Positions 50,338 to 59,068 of a stretch of 64,000 nucleotides of DNA are shown here, piece after piece. Under the pieces are notes generated by a model that made no database searches, was not told where the DNA came from, and saw only the letters and a program-made list of their open reading frames with translations. The stretch is from Myxococcales bacterium (GTDB lineage: Bacteria; Myxococcota_A; Polyangia; Haliangiales; Haliangiaceae). Position 1 is the stretch's first letter, and each line of letters starts with the position of its first letter. The stretch is from assembly GCA_016720595.1 (NCBI GenBank), contig JADKKI010000005.1, forward strand, positions 62,001 to 126,000, given 5' to 3'. The translations under genes and the position numbers were made by a program.

Positions 50338-50343
50338 TACGCT
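50338..50343 (+). promoter_or_regulatory. Putative -10 element (TACGCT), leaderless start
   Basis: TACGCT ends 7 nt before the GTG at 50351 of the J-domain gene. Confidence 0.4.
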
Positions 50344-50350
50344 TGACCGC

Positions 50351-51001
50351 GTGAGCATCACGAAGCGCATCCTCGAGAGCGCCCAGTCGGGCATCTCGCG
50401 GCTGACCTCGCTGGTGATCGTCGACGACGAGCCGCTCACCCACGTCGAGAGCGCGGCGCTTCAGGCCGAGCTGGTCGCCCGCAAGGCGGCGCGCGAGAAG
50501 TCCGCCCGCACGTCCGCGGACAATCCGCTGGCGCGGCTCGCCACCTCGGATCCTGCCGCCCGCGCACAGCGCGACAAGGCGGCCCGCGAGCGCGCGGCCC
50601 GGGTACACAAGGACCGGGACGAGCGCGAGGCGAAGCAGAAGGCCGCCGCAGACGAGCAGTTCCGGCGCATGAAGGAGCAGGCCGCCGCGGGCGGGGCTGC
50701 GTGGACCCAGTCGTCGTCGTCGTCGTCGTCGTCGTCCTCTTCGTCCAGCGGCAGCAGCGGCTCGGCGAGGCCGCCGCGCGCGGGCAGTACCGAGGCCAAG
50801 GTCGCGGAGTGGTATCGGGTGCTGGATCTCCAGCCCGGCGCCGACAGCGCGCAGATCAAGAGCTCGTACCGGCAGCTGATGCGCAAGTACCACCCGGATA
50901 TGCACGCCGGGAATCCGCAGAAGCAGAAGGCGGCGACCGAGCTGTCGATGCGGGTGACCACGGCCTACAACAGCCTGGTCGACTACCTCGACAAGAAGTA
51001 A
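50351..51001 (+). CDS. DnaJ (J) domain protein with poly-Ser linker
   Basis: 216 residues. The N-terminal 110 are charged and helical (long Ala/Arg/Lys/Glu run, likely coiled coil). A run of 13 Ser (about 121-133) and a Gly/Ser/Pro linker follow. The C-terminal J domain (about 152-213) starts AEWYRVLDLQPGADSAQIKSSYRQLMRKYHPD in pieces, with an intact HPD (KYHPDMH) that should stimulate Hsp70. A C-terminal rather than N-terminal J domain is atypical of DnaJ itself but known in myxobacterial J proteins. No zinc finger. Confidence 0.85.
   Translation: MSITKRILESAQSGISRLTSLVIVDDEPLTHVESAALQAELVARKAAREKSARTSADNPLARLATSDPAARAQRDKAARERAARVHKDRDEREAKQKAAADEQFRRMKEQAAAGGAAWTQSSSSSSSSSSSSSGSSGSARPPRAGSTEAKVAEWYRVLDLQPGADSAQIKSSYRQLMRKYHPDMHAGNPQKQKAATELSMRVTTAYNSLVDYLDKK
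50711..50734 (+). repeat. (TCG)8 microsatellite in the J-domain gene
   Basis: Eight consecutive TCG triplets, continuing as mixed Ser codons to 50749, encode the poly-Ser linker; the pure part is prone to slippage. Confidence 0.85.
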
Positions 51002-51048
51002 CGCAGGCGTCGCATCCGGCTGGTGGGGTTCCTTGATACACCCCAGCC

Positions 51049-51900
51049 GTGGATCTCCATACCGCCGCGTCGAAGACCGCCCTCATGGTGTGTGCGTACC
51101 GGGCTCGCGCCAGCCGCTGGCCGACCCCGCTGTTCGTCGATCCCTGGGCCGAGACGATCGCGGGCCCCGACGGGCACGAGATCGCGCGGCGGCTGGATGC
51201 CCGGTTCGCGCCGATGGAGCTGTGGCTCGCGCTGCGCGTGGCCTACCTCGATCGGCTGGTCGGGATGGCCGTGGACCGGCTGTCGATCCGCCAGGTCGTG
51301 ATCCTCGGCGCTGGCTACGACACCCGGGCCGCGCGGCTGCCTCGCGCCGGGGTGCGGTTCTTCGAGGTCGATCATCCCGCCACCCAGGCCGCGAAGCGCG
51401 AGCAGCTCGGCAAGCTCGCGGGCTATCCCGTCGATGCCGCGACCTACGTGACCTGCAACTTCGAGCGTGAGGATCCGATCGAGCGGCTGGCCGCGAGCGG
51501 CTTTGCGGCCACCGAGCCCGCGCTCGTGATCTGGGAGGGCGTGGTGCCGTACCTGACCGAGGCCGCGGTGCGCGCGACCGCGACGCGGCTGGCCACCGGC
51601 CTCGACCCACGCTCGCTCGTGGCGTTCGACTTCGTCGGGAAGAAGCTGGCCGCCGGGCAGAACCTGTCGGCCTCCGACGAGCAGACGCGCGCGTACGTCG
51701 GTGAGCTCGGCGAGCCGATCCAGTACGGCTCGGATGACATGCTGCCGCTGCTCTACGAGTGTGGTTTCCGCTGGGTGCGCTCGTTGGACTTCAACGAGCT
51801 CGCGCTCGAGCTGCTCGGCGACTACAAGCGCGATCGCCAGTTCCGGTTCCAGCACATCGCGCTGGCCTCGGTCCGCACGCCTGTGGCCAACTGGCCCTAG
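51049..51900 (+). CDS. Class I SAM-dependent methyltransferase (TIGR00027 / leucine carboxyl methyltransferase-like)
   Basis: 283 residues. SAM-binding motif I is VVILGAGYDTRAARL (about 83-97), followed by the acidic FFEVDHPATQAAKRE loop, CNFEREDP, and the family-specific IWEGVVPYLTEAAVRAT. The N-terminal TAASKTALMVCAYRA and PLFVDPWAE are hallmarks of the TIGR00027 group, which methylates carboxyl or hydroxyl groups of small or lipid substrates in actinobacteria and myxobacteria (substrate unknown). The stop lies 1 bp from the TTG of the membrane glycosyltransferase, so they form an operon. Confidence 0.9.
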   Translation: MDLHTAASKTALMVCAYRARASRWPTPLFVDPWAETIAGPDGHEIARRLDARFAPMELWLALRVAYLDRLVGMAVDRLSIRQVVILGAGYDTRAARLPRAGVRFFEVDHPATQAAKREQLGKLAGYPVDAATYVTCNFEREDPIERLAASGFAATEPALVIWEGVVPYLTEAAVRATATRLATGLDPRSLVAFDFVGKKLAAGQNLSASDEQTRAYVGELGEPIQYGSDDMLPLLYECGFRWVRSLDFNELALELLGDYKRDRQFRFQHIALASVRTPVANWP

Positions 51901-51901
51901 G

Positions 51902-53983
51902 TTGTTGCAGAGACTCCGCCCGTACCTCCCGTACGTCCTGATCGCGCTCGTCGCGATCGCGATCGCCTGGGCGTTCGCGGCGACCACGCTCCAGCACACG
52001 CGGCCGATGGGCCTGCCGATCGACGACGGCTACATCTACCTGACCTACGCGAAGCAGTTCGGCCGGCTCCAGCCGTTCAGCTACTACCCCGGCGGCGGCT
52101 ACTCCGCGGGCTCGACCTCGGTGCTGTGGCCGATGCTGCTGGCGCCGTTCTGGGCGCTCGGCGCGCGCGGACACGCCCTGGTCTGGGTCTCGTTCGGCAT
52201 GTGCACCGCGCTGTACGCCGCGACGGGGATCGGCATCTACCAGGTGGTCAAGAAGATCGCGGGTGCCGCGGCAGCGGTGATCGCGCCGGTGATCCTGTTC
52301 GGGATCGCACCGTTCGCGTGGGGCGCGCTGTCGGGGATGGAGGTCGCGTTCGCGAGCGCCCTGCTGGCGACCCTGATCTTGCTGTTGTTGGAGCAGGCAC
52401 CCACCGGGCCGCCGAGCAAGAAGCTGATCGCGGTGCTCGCGTGCACGTCGCTGTCGCGGCCCGAGGCGATGCTCCTCGTGTTCGGGATCGTGGGCATCGC
52501 CGTGATCCAGCGGCTGCGGCAGCGCGATCGCCGCAGCGCCGCCTGGTGGCTCGCCCCGCTGGCGGCGCCGGCGCTGTGGTTGTGCGCGAACAAGCTGTTC
52601 GCCGGGCAGCTGTTCCCGAACACGGGCGTGGCGAAGAGCCACTTCTATCTGCCGGGGTTCGACTGGACCTACTGGTTCGGCGCGGTCGGAGAGCAGATCG
52701 GCAAGCTCGCGAAGGGGCTGTTCTGGGACCCGAAGAGCCCGCTGGTGTGGCCGCGCGTCGTGCTGCTGCTGTGGGTGATCGGTGCGGTGCGCATCGCGCT
52801 GTGGTCGCGGCGCGAGCGGCGCCTCCTGGCGGGCGCGGTGATCATCGCCGCGCCGTTCGCGTTGATGCTGACCGTGATCGCCTCGTCGGGCATGACGTCC
52901 TCTCCGTGGTCGTTCCAGAACTACCGGTACATCGCGCCTGCGTTCCCGCTGCTCGCGATCACCTGCGCCGCGGCGTTCGTGTTGCCGATCGCCAGCGAGA
53001 GGCGCGCGGTCATCGCGGGCCACATCGCGGCGATCGCCGTGGTGGCGGCGCTGTTCACGCGGGCCGCATTCCCGGGCCTGCGGGCCGACATGCGGCTGTT
53101 CGCGCAGGGTGCGATGGACAGCAACACGCAGGTGGTGGCGATCGGCGAGTACCTCCACAGAAAGCTCCCCGATGCGAGCGTGATGTTCCACGACGCCGGC
53201 GCGATCGCGTACTTCGGTGATGGTCGCGTCTACGACATGCTGGGCCTCGTCACGAACTACCAGGCCGGGATCGCGAACAACGGCCCGGGCGCGCGGTTCG
53301 AGTTCCTCGAGAGCCTGCCGGCGGAGCAGCGCCCCACACACTTCGCCTACTACCCGTCCTGGCTCGGCACCAACGAGTTCTACGGCGAGGTGCTGTTCAA
53401 CACCCCGCTACGGCCCGGCTTCGAGCCGCGGCGCGTGGTCGGCGACGGCAACATGCAGGTCATCGTCGCGGACTTCGATCACGTGGGCACCGGTGAGCGG
53501 CCGATCGGGGCGCACCCGGGATGGGCGGTCGTCGATCGTCTCGACATCGCGGATCTCGCGAGCGAGCGCGCGCACGGGTGGCGCGGAGCACAGGGGCGAC
53601 GCAAGCTCGGCGATCCCACAGCCAGGTGGTCGCTGGTGGCGCGCGAGGTGGGGCCTGGTGGCCTGGTGATCGATGGCGGCCGCACGATCCGCGGCGGGAC
53701 CGAGCGGTTCACCGTGACCCTCGATCCGGCCAAGCCCACGCGGCTGGTGCTGCGCTGCGGCGGGCCGGCGGGCGTGCCGTTCCAGGAGACGATCAGCGCG
53801 CCGGTGCCCGTCGAGATCCTCGACGACGACGACCGGGTGGTCGCCACCCAGACGATCCCCGCGCCCGATGGCAGGTTCGAGGAGGTGACGTTCGAGCTCC
53901 CGGCAGGCACCTCGACCACGCTGCACACGCGGGCCGCCTCGCCGTATCGCGCGTTCCACTGGTTCGCGCTGCAGCCAGAGTGA
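51902..53983 (+). CDS. Integral membrane GT-C-type glycosyltransferase-like protein
   Basis: 693 residues. About eleven membrane helices lie in the first 430 residues. The first periplasmic loop carries the GT-C Asp pair in GLPIDDGYIYLTYAKQFG, with FSYYPGGGYSAGSTS after it, and FAWGALSGMEVAFASALL later, all of which are hallmarks of polyprenyl-phosphate-sugar glycosyltransferases. A soluble C-terminal domain (about 430-693) contains VMFHDAGAIAYFGDGRVYDMLGLV and a beta-sandwich end. Donor and acceptor unknown. The TTG start at 51902 (or 51905) follows the methyltransferase stop directly. Confidence 0.83.
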   Translation: MLQRLRPYLPYVLIALVAIAIAWAFAATTLQHTRPMGLPIDDGYIYLTYAKQFGRLQPFSYYPGGGYSAGSTSVLWPMLLAPFWALGARGHALVWVSFGMCTALYAATGIGIYQVVKKIAGAAAAVIAPVILFGIAPFAWGALSGMEVAFASALLATLILLLLEQAPTGPPSKKLIAVLACTSLSRPEAMLLVFGIVGIAVIQRLRQRDRRSAAWWLAPLAAPALWLCANKLFAGQLFPNTGVAKSHFYLPGFDWTYWFGAVGEQIGKLAKGLFWDPKSPLVWPRVVLLLWVIGAVRIALWSRRERRLLAGAVIIAAPFALMLTVIASSGMTSSPWSFQNYRYIAPAFPLLAITCAAAFVLPIASERRAVIAGHIAAIAVVAALFTRAAFPGLRADMRLFAQGAMDSNTQVVAIGEYLHRKLPDASVMFHDAGAIAYFGDGRVYDMLGLVTNYQAGIANNGPGARFEFLESLPAEQRPTHFAYYPSWLGTNEFYGEVLFNTPLRPGFEPRRVVGDGNMQVIVADFDHVGTGERPIGAHPGWAVVDRLDIADLASERAHGWRGAQGRRKLGDPTARWSLVAREVGPGGLVIDGGRTIRGGTERFTVTLDPAKPTRLVLRCGGPAGVPFQETISAPVPVEILDDDDRVVATQTIPAPDGRFEEVTFELPAGTSTTLHTRAASPYRAFHWFALQPE

Positions 53984-53987
53984 GGGC

Positions 53988-55076
53988 TTAGCTGATCTCG
54001 CGGCGCACGATCGCGGCACCCTCGGCGAGCGCGCGCAGCTTCTCGATCGCCACGGTGCGGGGGAGCTGCTTGAGGCCGCAGTCGGTGGTCAGCGTGACGC
54101 GCTCCGGCTCGATGTGGGCGAGGATCTTGCGCACGCGGGCCGCGACCTGCTCGGGGTGCTCGATCTCGAGCGTGCGGACGTCGATCACGCCGACATGCGC
54201 CTTCTTGTCCGCCGGCAGCTTCCGCAAGAGGTCGGCGTCCTCCATCTCGCGGCAGGCGAAGTCGAGCACGTACGCATCGATCTTGACGTTGTGATAGTGC
54301 GGCATGATCTCGCGGTAGCCGCCGGCGGTCATGCCCTCGAGCTTGTTGCCCCAGGCGTTGCCCATGCAGAAGTGCCACGACCGATCCACGCCGGCGGGGA
54401 TCTCGGACATCGTGCGATCGACGATGTCGGTGACCCAGTCGTAGTCCTTCTCGCCCGACAGGTGCGGCATCCATGCGCCGAGATCCTCGAGCTGGATGTG
54501 CTTGCACCCCGCGCCGACGACCTCTCCGATCTCGGCGCGGAACACCTCGGCGAGCGCCCGCGACAGGTCGTAGCGGTTCTTCACCGGCCCGCTCTGGAAG
54601 TGCGCGAAGGTCGACAGCTGCACGGGCCCGGCGCCGATGCACGCCTTGATCGGCCGCTGGGTGTGGCGCTGTGCCCACCGATAGAACAGCTCCATGCGGA
54701 CCGGGCCGCGCTTGATCTCCCCGGTCACCGCCACACCGCCGGCCTCGTCGAGGGCCCAGACGTCCCGGCCCTTGGCCTTCGCGCGCGCCGGGTGCGGCAG
54801 CTTCTCGTTGCCGAAGCCCTGCGTGCGCTCGAGCCAGTACCAGAGGAACGACCCGATGCCCATGTGGTAGTCGTCGAACCACATCTGGCCGTCGGTCAGG
54901 ATGTCGAGGCCGGCATCCTCCTGATCCTTGATCACGACGCGCGTCGCATCGTGGAACGCCTCGGCATGCGCCGCGAGCTTGAACGCCTCGAGGACGTCCT
55001 TGCCGGCGAGCTGATGCGTGAACCAGGCCGGGCGCGGATACGAGCCGACCATCGTCGTCGGGAGCAGGGTGGTCAT
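53988..55076 (-). CDS. Cobalamin-independent methionine synthase core (MetE C-terminal-like)
   Basis: 362 residues, equal to the C-terminal catalytic half of MetE alone. Zinc ligands are visible as His and Cys in WHFCMGN (about 233-236), Glu in FACREMED and Cys in TTDCGLKQLP. The N-terminal TTMVGSYPRP and the DGQMWFDDYHMG block fit the short core family found in archaea and some bacteria that uses methyl-corrinoid or other methyl donors (family knowledge; donor here unknown). The convergent glycosyltransferase gene ends 4 bp away. Confidence 0.9.
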   Translation of the reverse strand: MTTLLPTTMVGSYPRPAWFTHQLAGKDVLEAFKLAAHAEAFHDATRVVIKDQEDAGLDILTDGQMWFDDYHMGIGSFLWYWLERTQGFGNEKLPHPARAKAKGRDVWALDEAGGVAVTGEIKRGPVRMELFYRWAQRHTQRPIKACIGAGPVQLSTFAHFQSGPVKNRYDLSRALAEVFRAEIGEVVGAGCKHIQLEDLGAWMPHLSGEKDYDWVTDIVDRTMSEIPAGVDRSWHFCMGNAWGNKLEGMTAGGYREIMPHYHNVKIDAYVLDFACREMEDADLLRKLPADKKAHVGVIDVRTLEIEHPEQVAARVRKILAHIEPERVTLTTDCGLKQLPRTVAIEKLRALAEGAAIVRREIS

Positions 55077-55085
55077 GGCCCCGCA

Positions 55086-55091
55086 ATACTA
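55086..55091 (-). promoter_or_regulatory. Putative -10 element (TAGTAT)
   Basis: TAGTAT on the minus strand ends 9 nt before the methionine synthase ATG at 55076, near-leaderless. Confidence 0.4.
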
Positions 55092-55131
55092 CGCCTGGGC
55101 CTCCAGGCGCCGTTACACCTCGTTGACAGTG

Positions 55132-55524
55132 TTACGGGCAGGTCGCGGTGGTCCCGCTGCGGCTCGCCACGCCACCGAGGCCGCACGACACCACGCAGTC
55201 CGCGCCGACACAACCGGTGACGGTGCAGCCGGTCGGGGGGCAGGTCACGTGGCACTCGGCGCTGCCGCCGCAATCGACGTTGCAGCCGGCCGCCGAGCCG
55301 CACTCGACGTGGCACTCGGCGTTGTTCGAGCACGTGACATCGACGGGCCCGGTCGAGCCCTGGATGTGGCACGAGGCGGCGCCATTCGCGCACGTGTGAT
55401 CGCAGCTGTCTGCGGTCGTGCACACGCAGTGATCGCCCTGACAGTCGGCGCTTCCATCGGTGGCACAGGCGGTGAACCCAAGCGCGACGCAACAGGTGAC
55501 CAGCAGGCTAACCAGGATCTTCAT
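55132..55524 (-). CDS. Cys-ladder lipoprotein
   Basis: 130 residues; signal peptide with lipobox FTAC (Cys20). The mature 110 residues hold about 18 Cys in a repeating C-x3-C pattern (CDHTC, CHVEC, CNVDC, CHVTC, CVVSC) separated by 4-6 residues rich in Gly, Ser and Ala. The same scheme builds the ectodomain of the kinase 2 kb away. Regular spacing suggests a disulfide-stacked solenoid or a metal-loading ladder (inference). GAGGGAG precedes the ATG. No other domain. Confidence 0.75.
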   Translation of the reverse strand: MKILVSLLVTCCVALGFTACATDGSADCQGDHCVCTTADSCDHTCANGAASCHIQGSTGPVDVTCSNNAECHVECGSAAGCNVDCGGSAECHVTCPPTGCTVTGCVGADCVVSCGLGGVASRSGTTATCP

Positions 55525-55652
55525 AAGGCAACTCCCTCTCGGCGGACGGCCGGATTGATTGTTCCTTCCGTGATACGCGCTGGCCGGCCCAAGGCCGACA
55601 TCACGTCGACATCAGCACCGGCAGATCGACGGGAAACCCGACGGAGTCCGGG

Positions 55653-56090
55653 TCAGCAGGAGACCCGGCACTCGCGGAACGGGGTGTCGGAGGCGCAGCA
55701 GTTGGGCTCGGTGGTCGGACAGTCATCGCTGTCGACGCAGACGGTGGTCTCGCAGTCCACGCCACAGGCCGTGGTGCTGCCCGCGCAGCAGGCGTCGCCG
55801 GCCTGACAGTCCTCGAGGCCATCGCACAAGGCGCCGATCCCGTTGCAGTCCTTCCCGGCGTCGATGCAGTGGGGAGCGTTGATGCCGTCGGCGCAGCACA
55901 TCTCGATGTTGGTGCAGGTCTCCACGCCGCAGTCGACCTCACCGGAGGCCCCCCCGCGGCGGCAGCGCCCCGCGAGACAGCTCTGCCCGGTGGGGCAGGC
56001 ATGACTGGCGTCACACTTGAACGCGGTGTTCGTGGTGTCGGGCGAACACCCGGCGATCCCGATCAGCAGCGACAGCAGCACACCACGCAC
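55653..56090 (-). CDS. Cys-rich lipoprotein (stigma-like modules)
   Basis: 145 residues from GTG 56090; lipobox IAGC (Cys15). About 22 Cys, in modules such as KCDASHACPTGQSCLAGRC (in part), EMCCADGINAPHC, DACCAGSTTACG and PNCCASDTPFRECRVSC. The paired CC and ACPTGQSCLAGRC patterns are like small disulfide-rich repeats found in many myxobacterial surface proteins. It differs from the C-x3-C ladder of its neighbour. Function unknown. Confidence 0.75.
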   Translation of the reverse strand: MRGVLLSLLIGIAGCSPDTTNTAFKCDASHACPTGQSCLAGRCRRGGASGEVDCGVETCTNIEMCCADGINAPHCIDAGKDCNGIGALCDGLEDCQAGDACCAGSTTACGVDCETTVCVDSDDCPTTEPNCCASDTPFRECRVSC

Positions 56091-56097
56091 GGTGGAG

Positions 56098-56103
56098 ACG
56101 CTA
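56098..56103 (-). promoter_or_regulatory. Putative -10 element (TAGCGT), leaderless start
   Basis: TAGCGT on the minus strand ends 7 nt before the GTG at 56090. Confidence 0.4.
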
Positions 56104-56125
56104 GCACGATGCCTCCAAGACCGAC

Positions 56126-56131
56126 TAGGAT
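56126..56131 (+). promoter_or_regulatory. Putative -10 element (TAGGAT), leaderless start
   Basis: TAGGAT ends 6 nt before the GTG at 56138 of the FHA gene; the divergent lipoprotein's element lies 22 bp away. Confidence 0.45.
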
Positions 56132-56137
56132 CGCCGG

Positions 56138-57127
56138 GTGGAGCCTCCGCGCCTGCGCTGCGTGCTCGTGCTGCCCGACGGACCGTCGCGCCGCGTGGGG
56201 CCGAACGGCGTGATCATCGGCCGCCAGAAGGACTGCGACATCGTCACGCTCGAGCCGAGCGTCAGCCGTCGCCACGCGCTGGTGCGGATCACCGCGGAGG
56301 GCGTCGAGGTGGTCCCGCTGGGCCGCGCGCCGATCGAGATCAACGGCAAGCCGAGCGACAAGCCGCACGGCCTGGCCGATGGCGACACGCTGGGGATCCC
56401 CGGGCTCACGCTGACCGTGAAGGTCGAGGCGGCGCGTCCCGACCCAGATGCCCCGGGCGGCTTCGTGCTCCAGCGCGAGCGCGGAGGGAGCTTCGGCGTC
56501 GCGCACACGCCGTTCATGATCGGCGGCGGCGAGGCCGATGACCTGATCATCAAGAAGTGGCCCGAGGCACTGCTGGCGCTCCACGTGGCGCAGGGCGAGC
56601 TGTTCGTCGAGCTGCGTACGGGCAAGGCCGAGCATGGTGGCGAGGCGCTCGAGCCCGGCGTTCTCGAGCCGGTGGCGATCGGCGACACGCTCACGTGCCG
56701 CGGGGAGACCTTCACGATCGCGTATGCCGGCGCCGCGGTGACCACCGCGGTGGCGATCCGGAACGAGCTGCCACTCGGCGTGGAGATCGAGATGCTGCCG
56801 CGCGGCGGGCGCGTGATCTTCACCCTCGCGATCGGCGAGCGCGCGGTCTACCTCGCGGATCGCCGCTTCGATCTGATGATGGCCCTGCTGCGTCCGCCGG
56901 AGGGCCACCAGGCTGGCGAGTTCATCTCGGACGACACCGTTCGCGCCGTGGTGTGGCCGCGCAATCCCTCGGTGAGCCGGCCCGAGATCAACATGCTGAT
57001 CTCACGCTGCCGCCGGGACCTGCTCGACGCCGGGCTGCCGGGACCGCGCCTGATCGAGCGCGCGCCGGGTGGCGGTGGCACCCGGCTGGCGCTGGCGCCG
57101 AACGCCACCGTCGTCGTGAAGAGCTAA
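56138..57127 (+). CDS. FHA domain protein with C-terminal winged-helix-like domain
   Basis: 329 residues. The N-terminal FHA domain (about 22-85: VIIGRQKDCDIV, PSVSRRHALV, IEINGKPSDK) should bind phospho-Thr. The middle 150 residues are beta-rich, possibly a second degenerate FHA (GVAHTPFMIGGGEADDLIIK). The last 95 residues (VYLADRRFDLMMALLRPPEG, FISDDTVRAVVWP, SRPEINMLISRCRRDLL) fit an OmpR-type winged helix. A phospho-peptide reader joined to a DNA binder would link the adjacent kinase (18 bp downstream) to transcription (inference). Confidence 0.83.
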   Translation: MEPPRLRCVLVLPDGPSRRVGPNGVIIGRQKDCDIVTLEPSVSRRHALVRITAEGVEVVPLGRAPIEINGKPSDKPHGLADGDTLGIPGLTLTVKVEAARPDPDAPGGFVLQRERGGSFGVAHTPFMIGGGEADDLIIKKWPEALLALHVAQGELFVELRTGKAEHGGEALEPGVLEPVAIGDTLTCRGETFTIAYAGAAVTTAVAIRNELPLGVEIEMLPRGGRVIFTLAIGERAVYLADRRFDLMMALLRPPEGHQAGEFISDDTVRAVVWPRNPSVSRPEINMLISRCRRDLLDAGLPGPRLIERAPGGGGTRLALAPNATVVVKS

Positions 57128-57131
57128 GTGG

Positions 57132-57137
57132 TATCGT
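57132..57137 (+). promoter_or_regulatory. Putative -10 element (TATCGT), leaderless start
   Basis: TATCGT ends 8 nt before the GTG at 57146; the spacer AAGGGCAC might alternatively act as a ribosome site. Confidence 0.35.
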
Positions 57138-57145
57138 AAGGGCAC

Positions 57146-59068
57146 GTGGGGACGCTGGCCGTGGAACACGTTGGACGCTACGAGCTCCTGATCGAGCTCG
57201 CCAAGGGCGGCATGGCCGAGCTGTACCTCGGCCGCCTCCACGGCGTGGGCGGGTTCACTCGCCTGGTCGCGATCAAGCGGATCCTGCCGCACCTCGCCGA
57301 GGACAAGGTGTTCGTCGAGATGTTCCTCAACGAGGGACGGATCGCGGCGCACCTCTCGCACCCGAACATCTGCCAGGTCCACGAGCTCGGCGAATCCGAG
57401 GGCGAGCTGTTCCTCGCGATGGAGTACCTCGATGGCGTGTCGTGGGACGCGCTGATCAAGCTGATGCCGCGCACGCCCGAGACGCTGCGGCTGGTGGCCG
57501 GCGTGTTCGCTCAGGCCTGCGAGGGCCTGCACTACGCGCACGAGCTCAAGGACGTCGACGGCACGCCGACGCCGGTGATCCATCGTGATGTCTCGCCGCA
57601 GAACCTGTTCGTCACGATCGATGGCGTGGCGAAGATCCTCGATTTCGGCGTGTCCAAGATGCAGAAGGACGGGCCGCGCACGCGGACCGGCGTGCTGAAG
57701 GGGAAGCTGCCGTACATGTCGCCCGAGCAGATCCAGGGCGAGCCGCTCGATGCGCGGAGCGATGTGTTCGCGCTCGGCGTCTGCGTGTGGGAAGCGCTGA
57801 CCGGCAACTCGCTGTTCGATCGCGACACCGACTTCCTGATCTGGAAGGCGATCACCGAGGCGCCGATCCCTCCGCTCGTCCCCTACGGGTTCCCCGCGGG
57901 CATCGATGCCGTGATCGGCTGCGCACTCGATCGCGATCGCACGCACCGGTTCGTGTCGGCGCGCGCCCTCGGCGAGGCCCTGCGCAACGCCGCCGAGGCC
58001 GTGGGCGGTGCGTACTCCCAGGCCGAGATCGCGGAGGTCGTGAAGTCACGGTGCGCCACGCAGCTCGCGGAGCGTGCGCGGAGTGTCGCGAGCGTGGTGA
58101 CCGGGCGCCGGTCGCAGCCCAAGCTCGAGCCGAGCGCGGCCGATACGATCGAGGACAGCGCAGGCTCCACGGTCAGCCTCCGCCCGGACTCCGTCAAGAT
58201 CTCTCGCCCGGCACCGGCGGCCCGCGCGCGCTGGCCCCTGATCGTCGGGCTGGTCGGGCTGGTCGGGGCGATCGTCGCGATCGTCGTGGTGACCCGCGGT
58301 GGTCAGGAGACCCCGACGACGAAGACGACGACGACGCCGCCCGGCCCGCAGCCGACGCCCGGGCCGCAGCCGAAGGACGTGCTGACCCTGAGCGCCGAGG
58401 CGAGCACGCCGACCGTGTGCCCGAAAGGGAAGACCTGCCAGATCACGTGTCCGGCCGGCTCGTGCGCGATCGCGTGCGAGGGCAACTGCAAGGCGGTCTG
58501 CATCGGCGGGCACTGCGCCCAGCGCTGCGCCGTCGGAGCGACCTGCGCGTTCGATTGCATCGGCGGCACCTGCGTCAACGATTGCCCGGCGGGAGCGACG
58601 TGCACCACGTCGTGCACTGGCGGCGGCTGCACCACCGCGGGCGCGAACGCATCACCCGACGGCAGCGCCCAGCTCCGCGAAGCGCTCGCGAGCGATCCGA
58701 TCGTCTCCGAGTGGAAGGGCAGCTCTCCGCCGGTCCCGGCTCCCAAGAAGCCGGGCGCGCCCAAGCGGCCTGCGGCGCCTGTGGCGGCCGGATCGCCTCG
58801 CGCGGACGGGGACGGGATGATCGACCCATACGCCAAGCGCGCGCCGGTCGACGTGCCCGCCGAGCCCGGCTCGTACAGCATCGACTCGTCGCCGTACGCG
58901 ACGATCTACCTCGATGGCAAGAAGCTCGGAGACACCCCGCTGTTCGGCGTCAAGGTCCCCGCCGGCAAGCATTCGATCCGCGCCGTGCTCCAGGACGGGC
59001 GGGCGCGGACGCTGTCGGTGACCATCGGGGCGGGGCAGGCCACCAACTCGGGCAAGCTCGCATGGTGA
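57146..59068 (+). CDS. Transmembrane Ser/Thr kinase with Cys-ladder ectodomain and C-terminal PEGA domain
   Basis: 640 residues. The kinase domain is at about 12-280: Lys44 in VAIKRILPH, VIHRDVSPQN with catalytic Asp148, DFGVSK (166-171), and KLPYMSPEQI. HRDVSPQN is the typical myxobacterial variant. One membrane helix lies at 363-382. Outside are a Thr/Pro linker, then about 16 Cys between 425 and 495 in C-x3-C repeats (CQITC, CAIAC, CAFDC, CVNDC, CTTSC), a Pro-rich stretch and a PEGA domain (about 575-635, YSIDSSPYATIYLDGKKLGDTP). The ectodomain looks like a sensor or surface anchor. It follows the FHA gene by 18 bp. Confidence 0.92.
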   Translation: MGTLAVEHVGRYELLIELAKGGMAELYLGRLHGVGGFTRLVAIKRILPHLAEDKVFVEMFLNEGRIAAHLSHPNICQVHELGESEGELFLAMEYLDGVSWDALIKLMPRTPETLRLVAGVFAQACEGLHYAHELKDVDGTPTPVIHRDVSPQNLFVTIDGVAKILDFGVSKMQKDGPRTRTGVLKGKLPYMSPEQIQGEPLDARSDVFALGVCVWEALTGNSLFDRDTDFLIWKAITEAPIPPLVPYGFPAGIDAVIGCALDRDRTHRFVSARALGEALRNAAEAVGGAYSQAEIAEVVKSRCATQLAERARSVASVVTGRRSQPKLEPSAADTIEDSAGSTVSLRPDSVKISRPAPAARARWPLIVGLVGLVGAIVAIVVVTRGGQETPTTKTTTTPPGPQPTPGPQPKDVLTLSAEASTPTVCPKGKTCQITCPAGSCAIACEGNCKAVCIGGHCAQRCAVGATCAFDCIGGTCVNDCPAGATCTTSCTGGGCTTAGANASPDGSAQLREALASDPIVSEWKGSSPPVPAPKKPGAPKRPAAPVAAGSPRADGDGMIDPYAKRAPVDVPAEPGSYSIDSSPYATIYLDGKKLGDTPLFGVKVPAGKHSIRAVLQDGRARTLSVTIGAGQATNSGKLAW

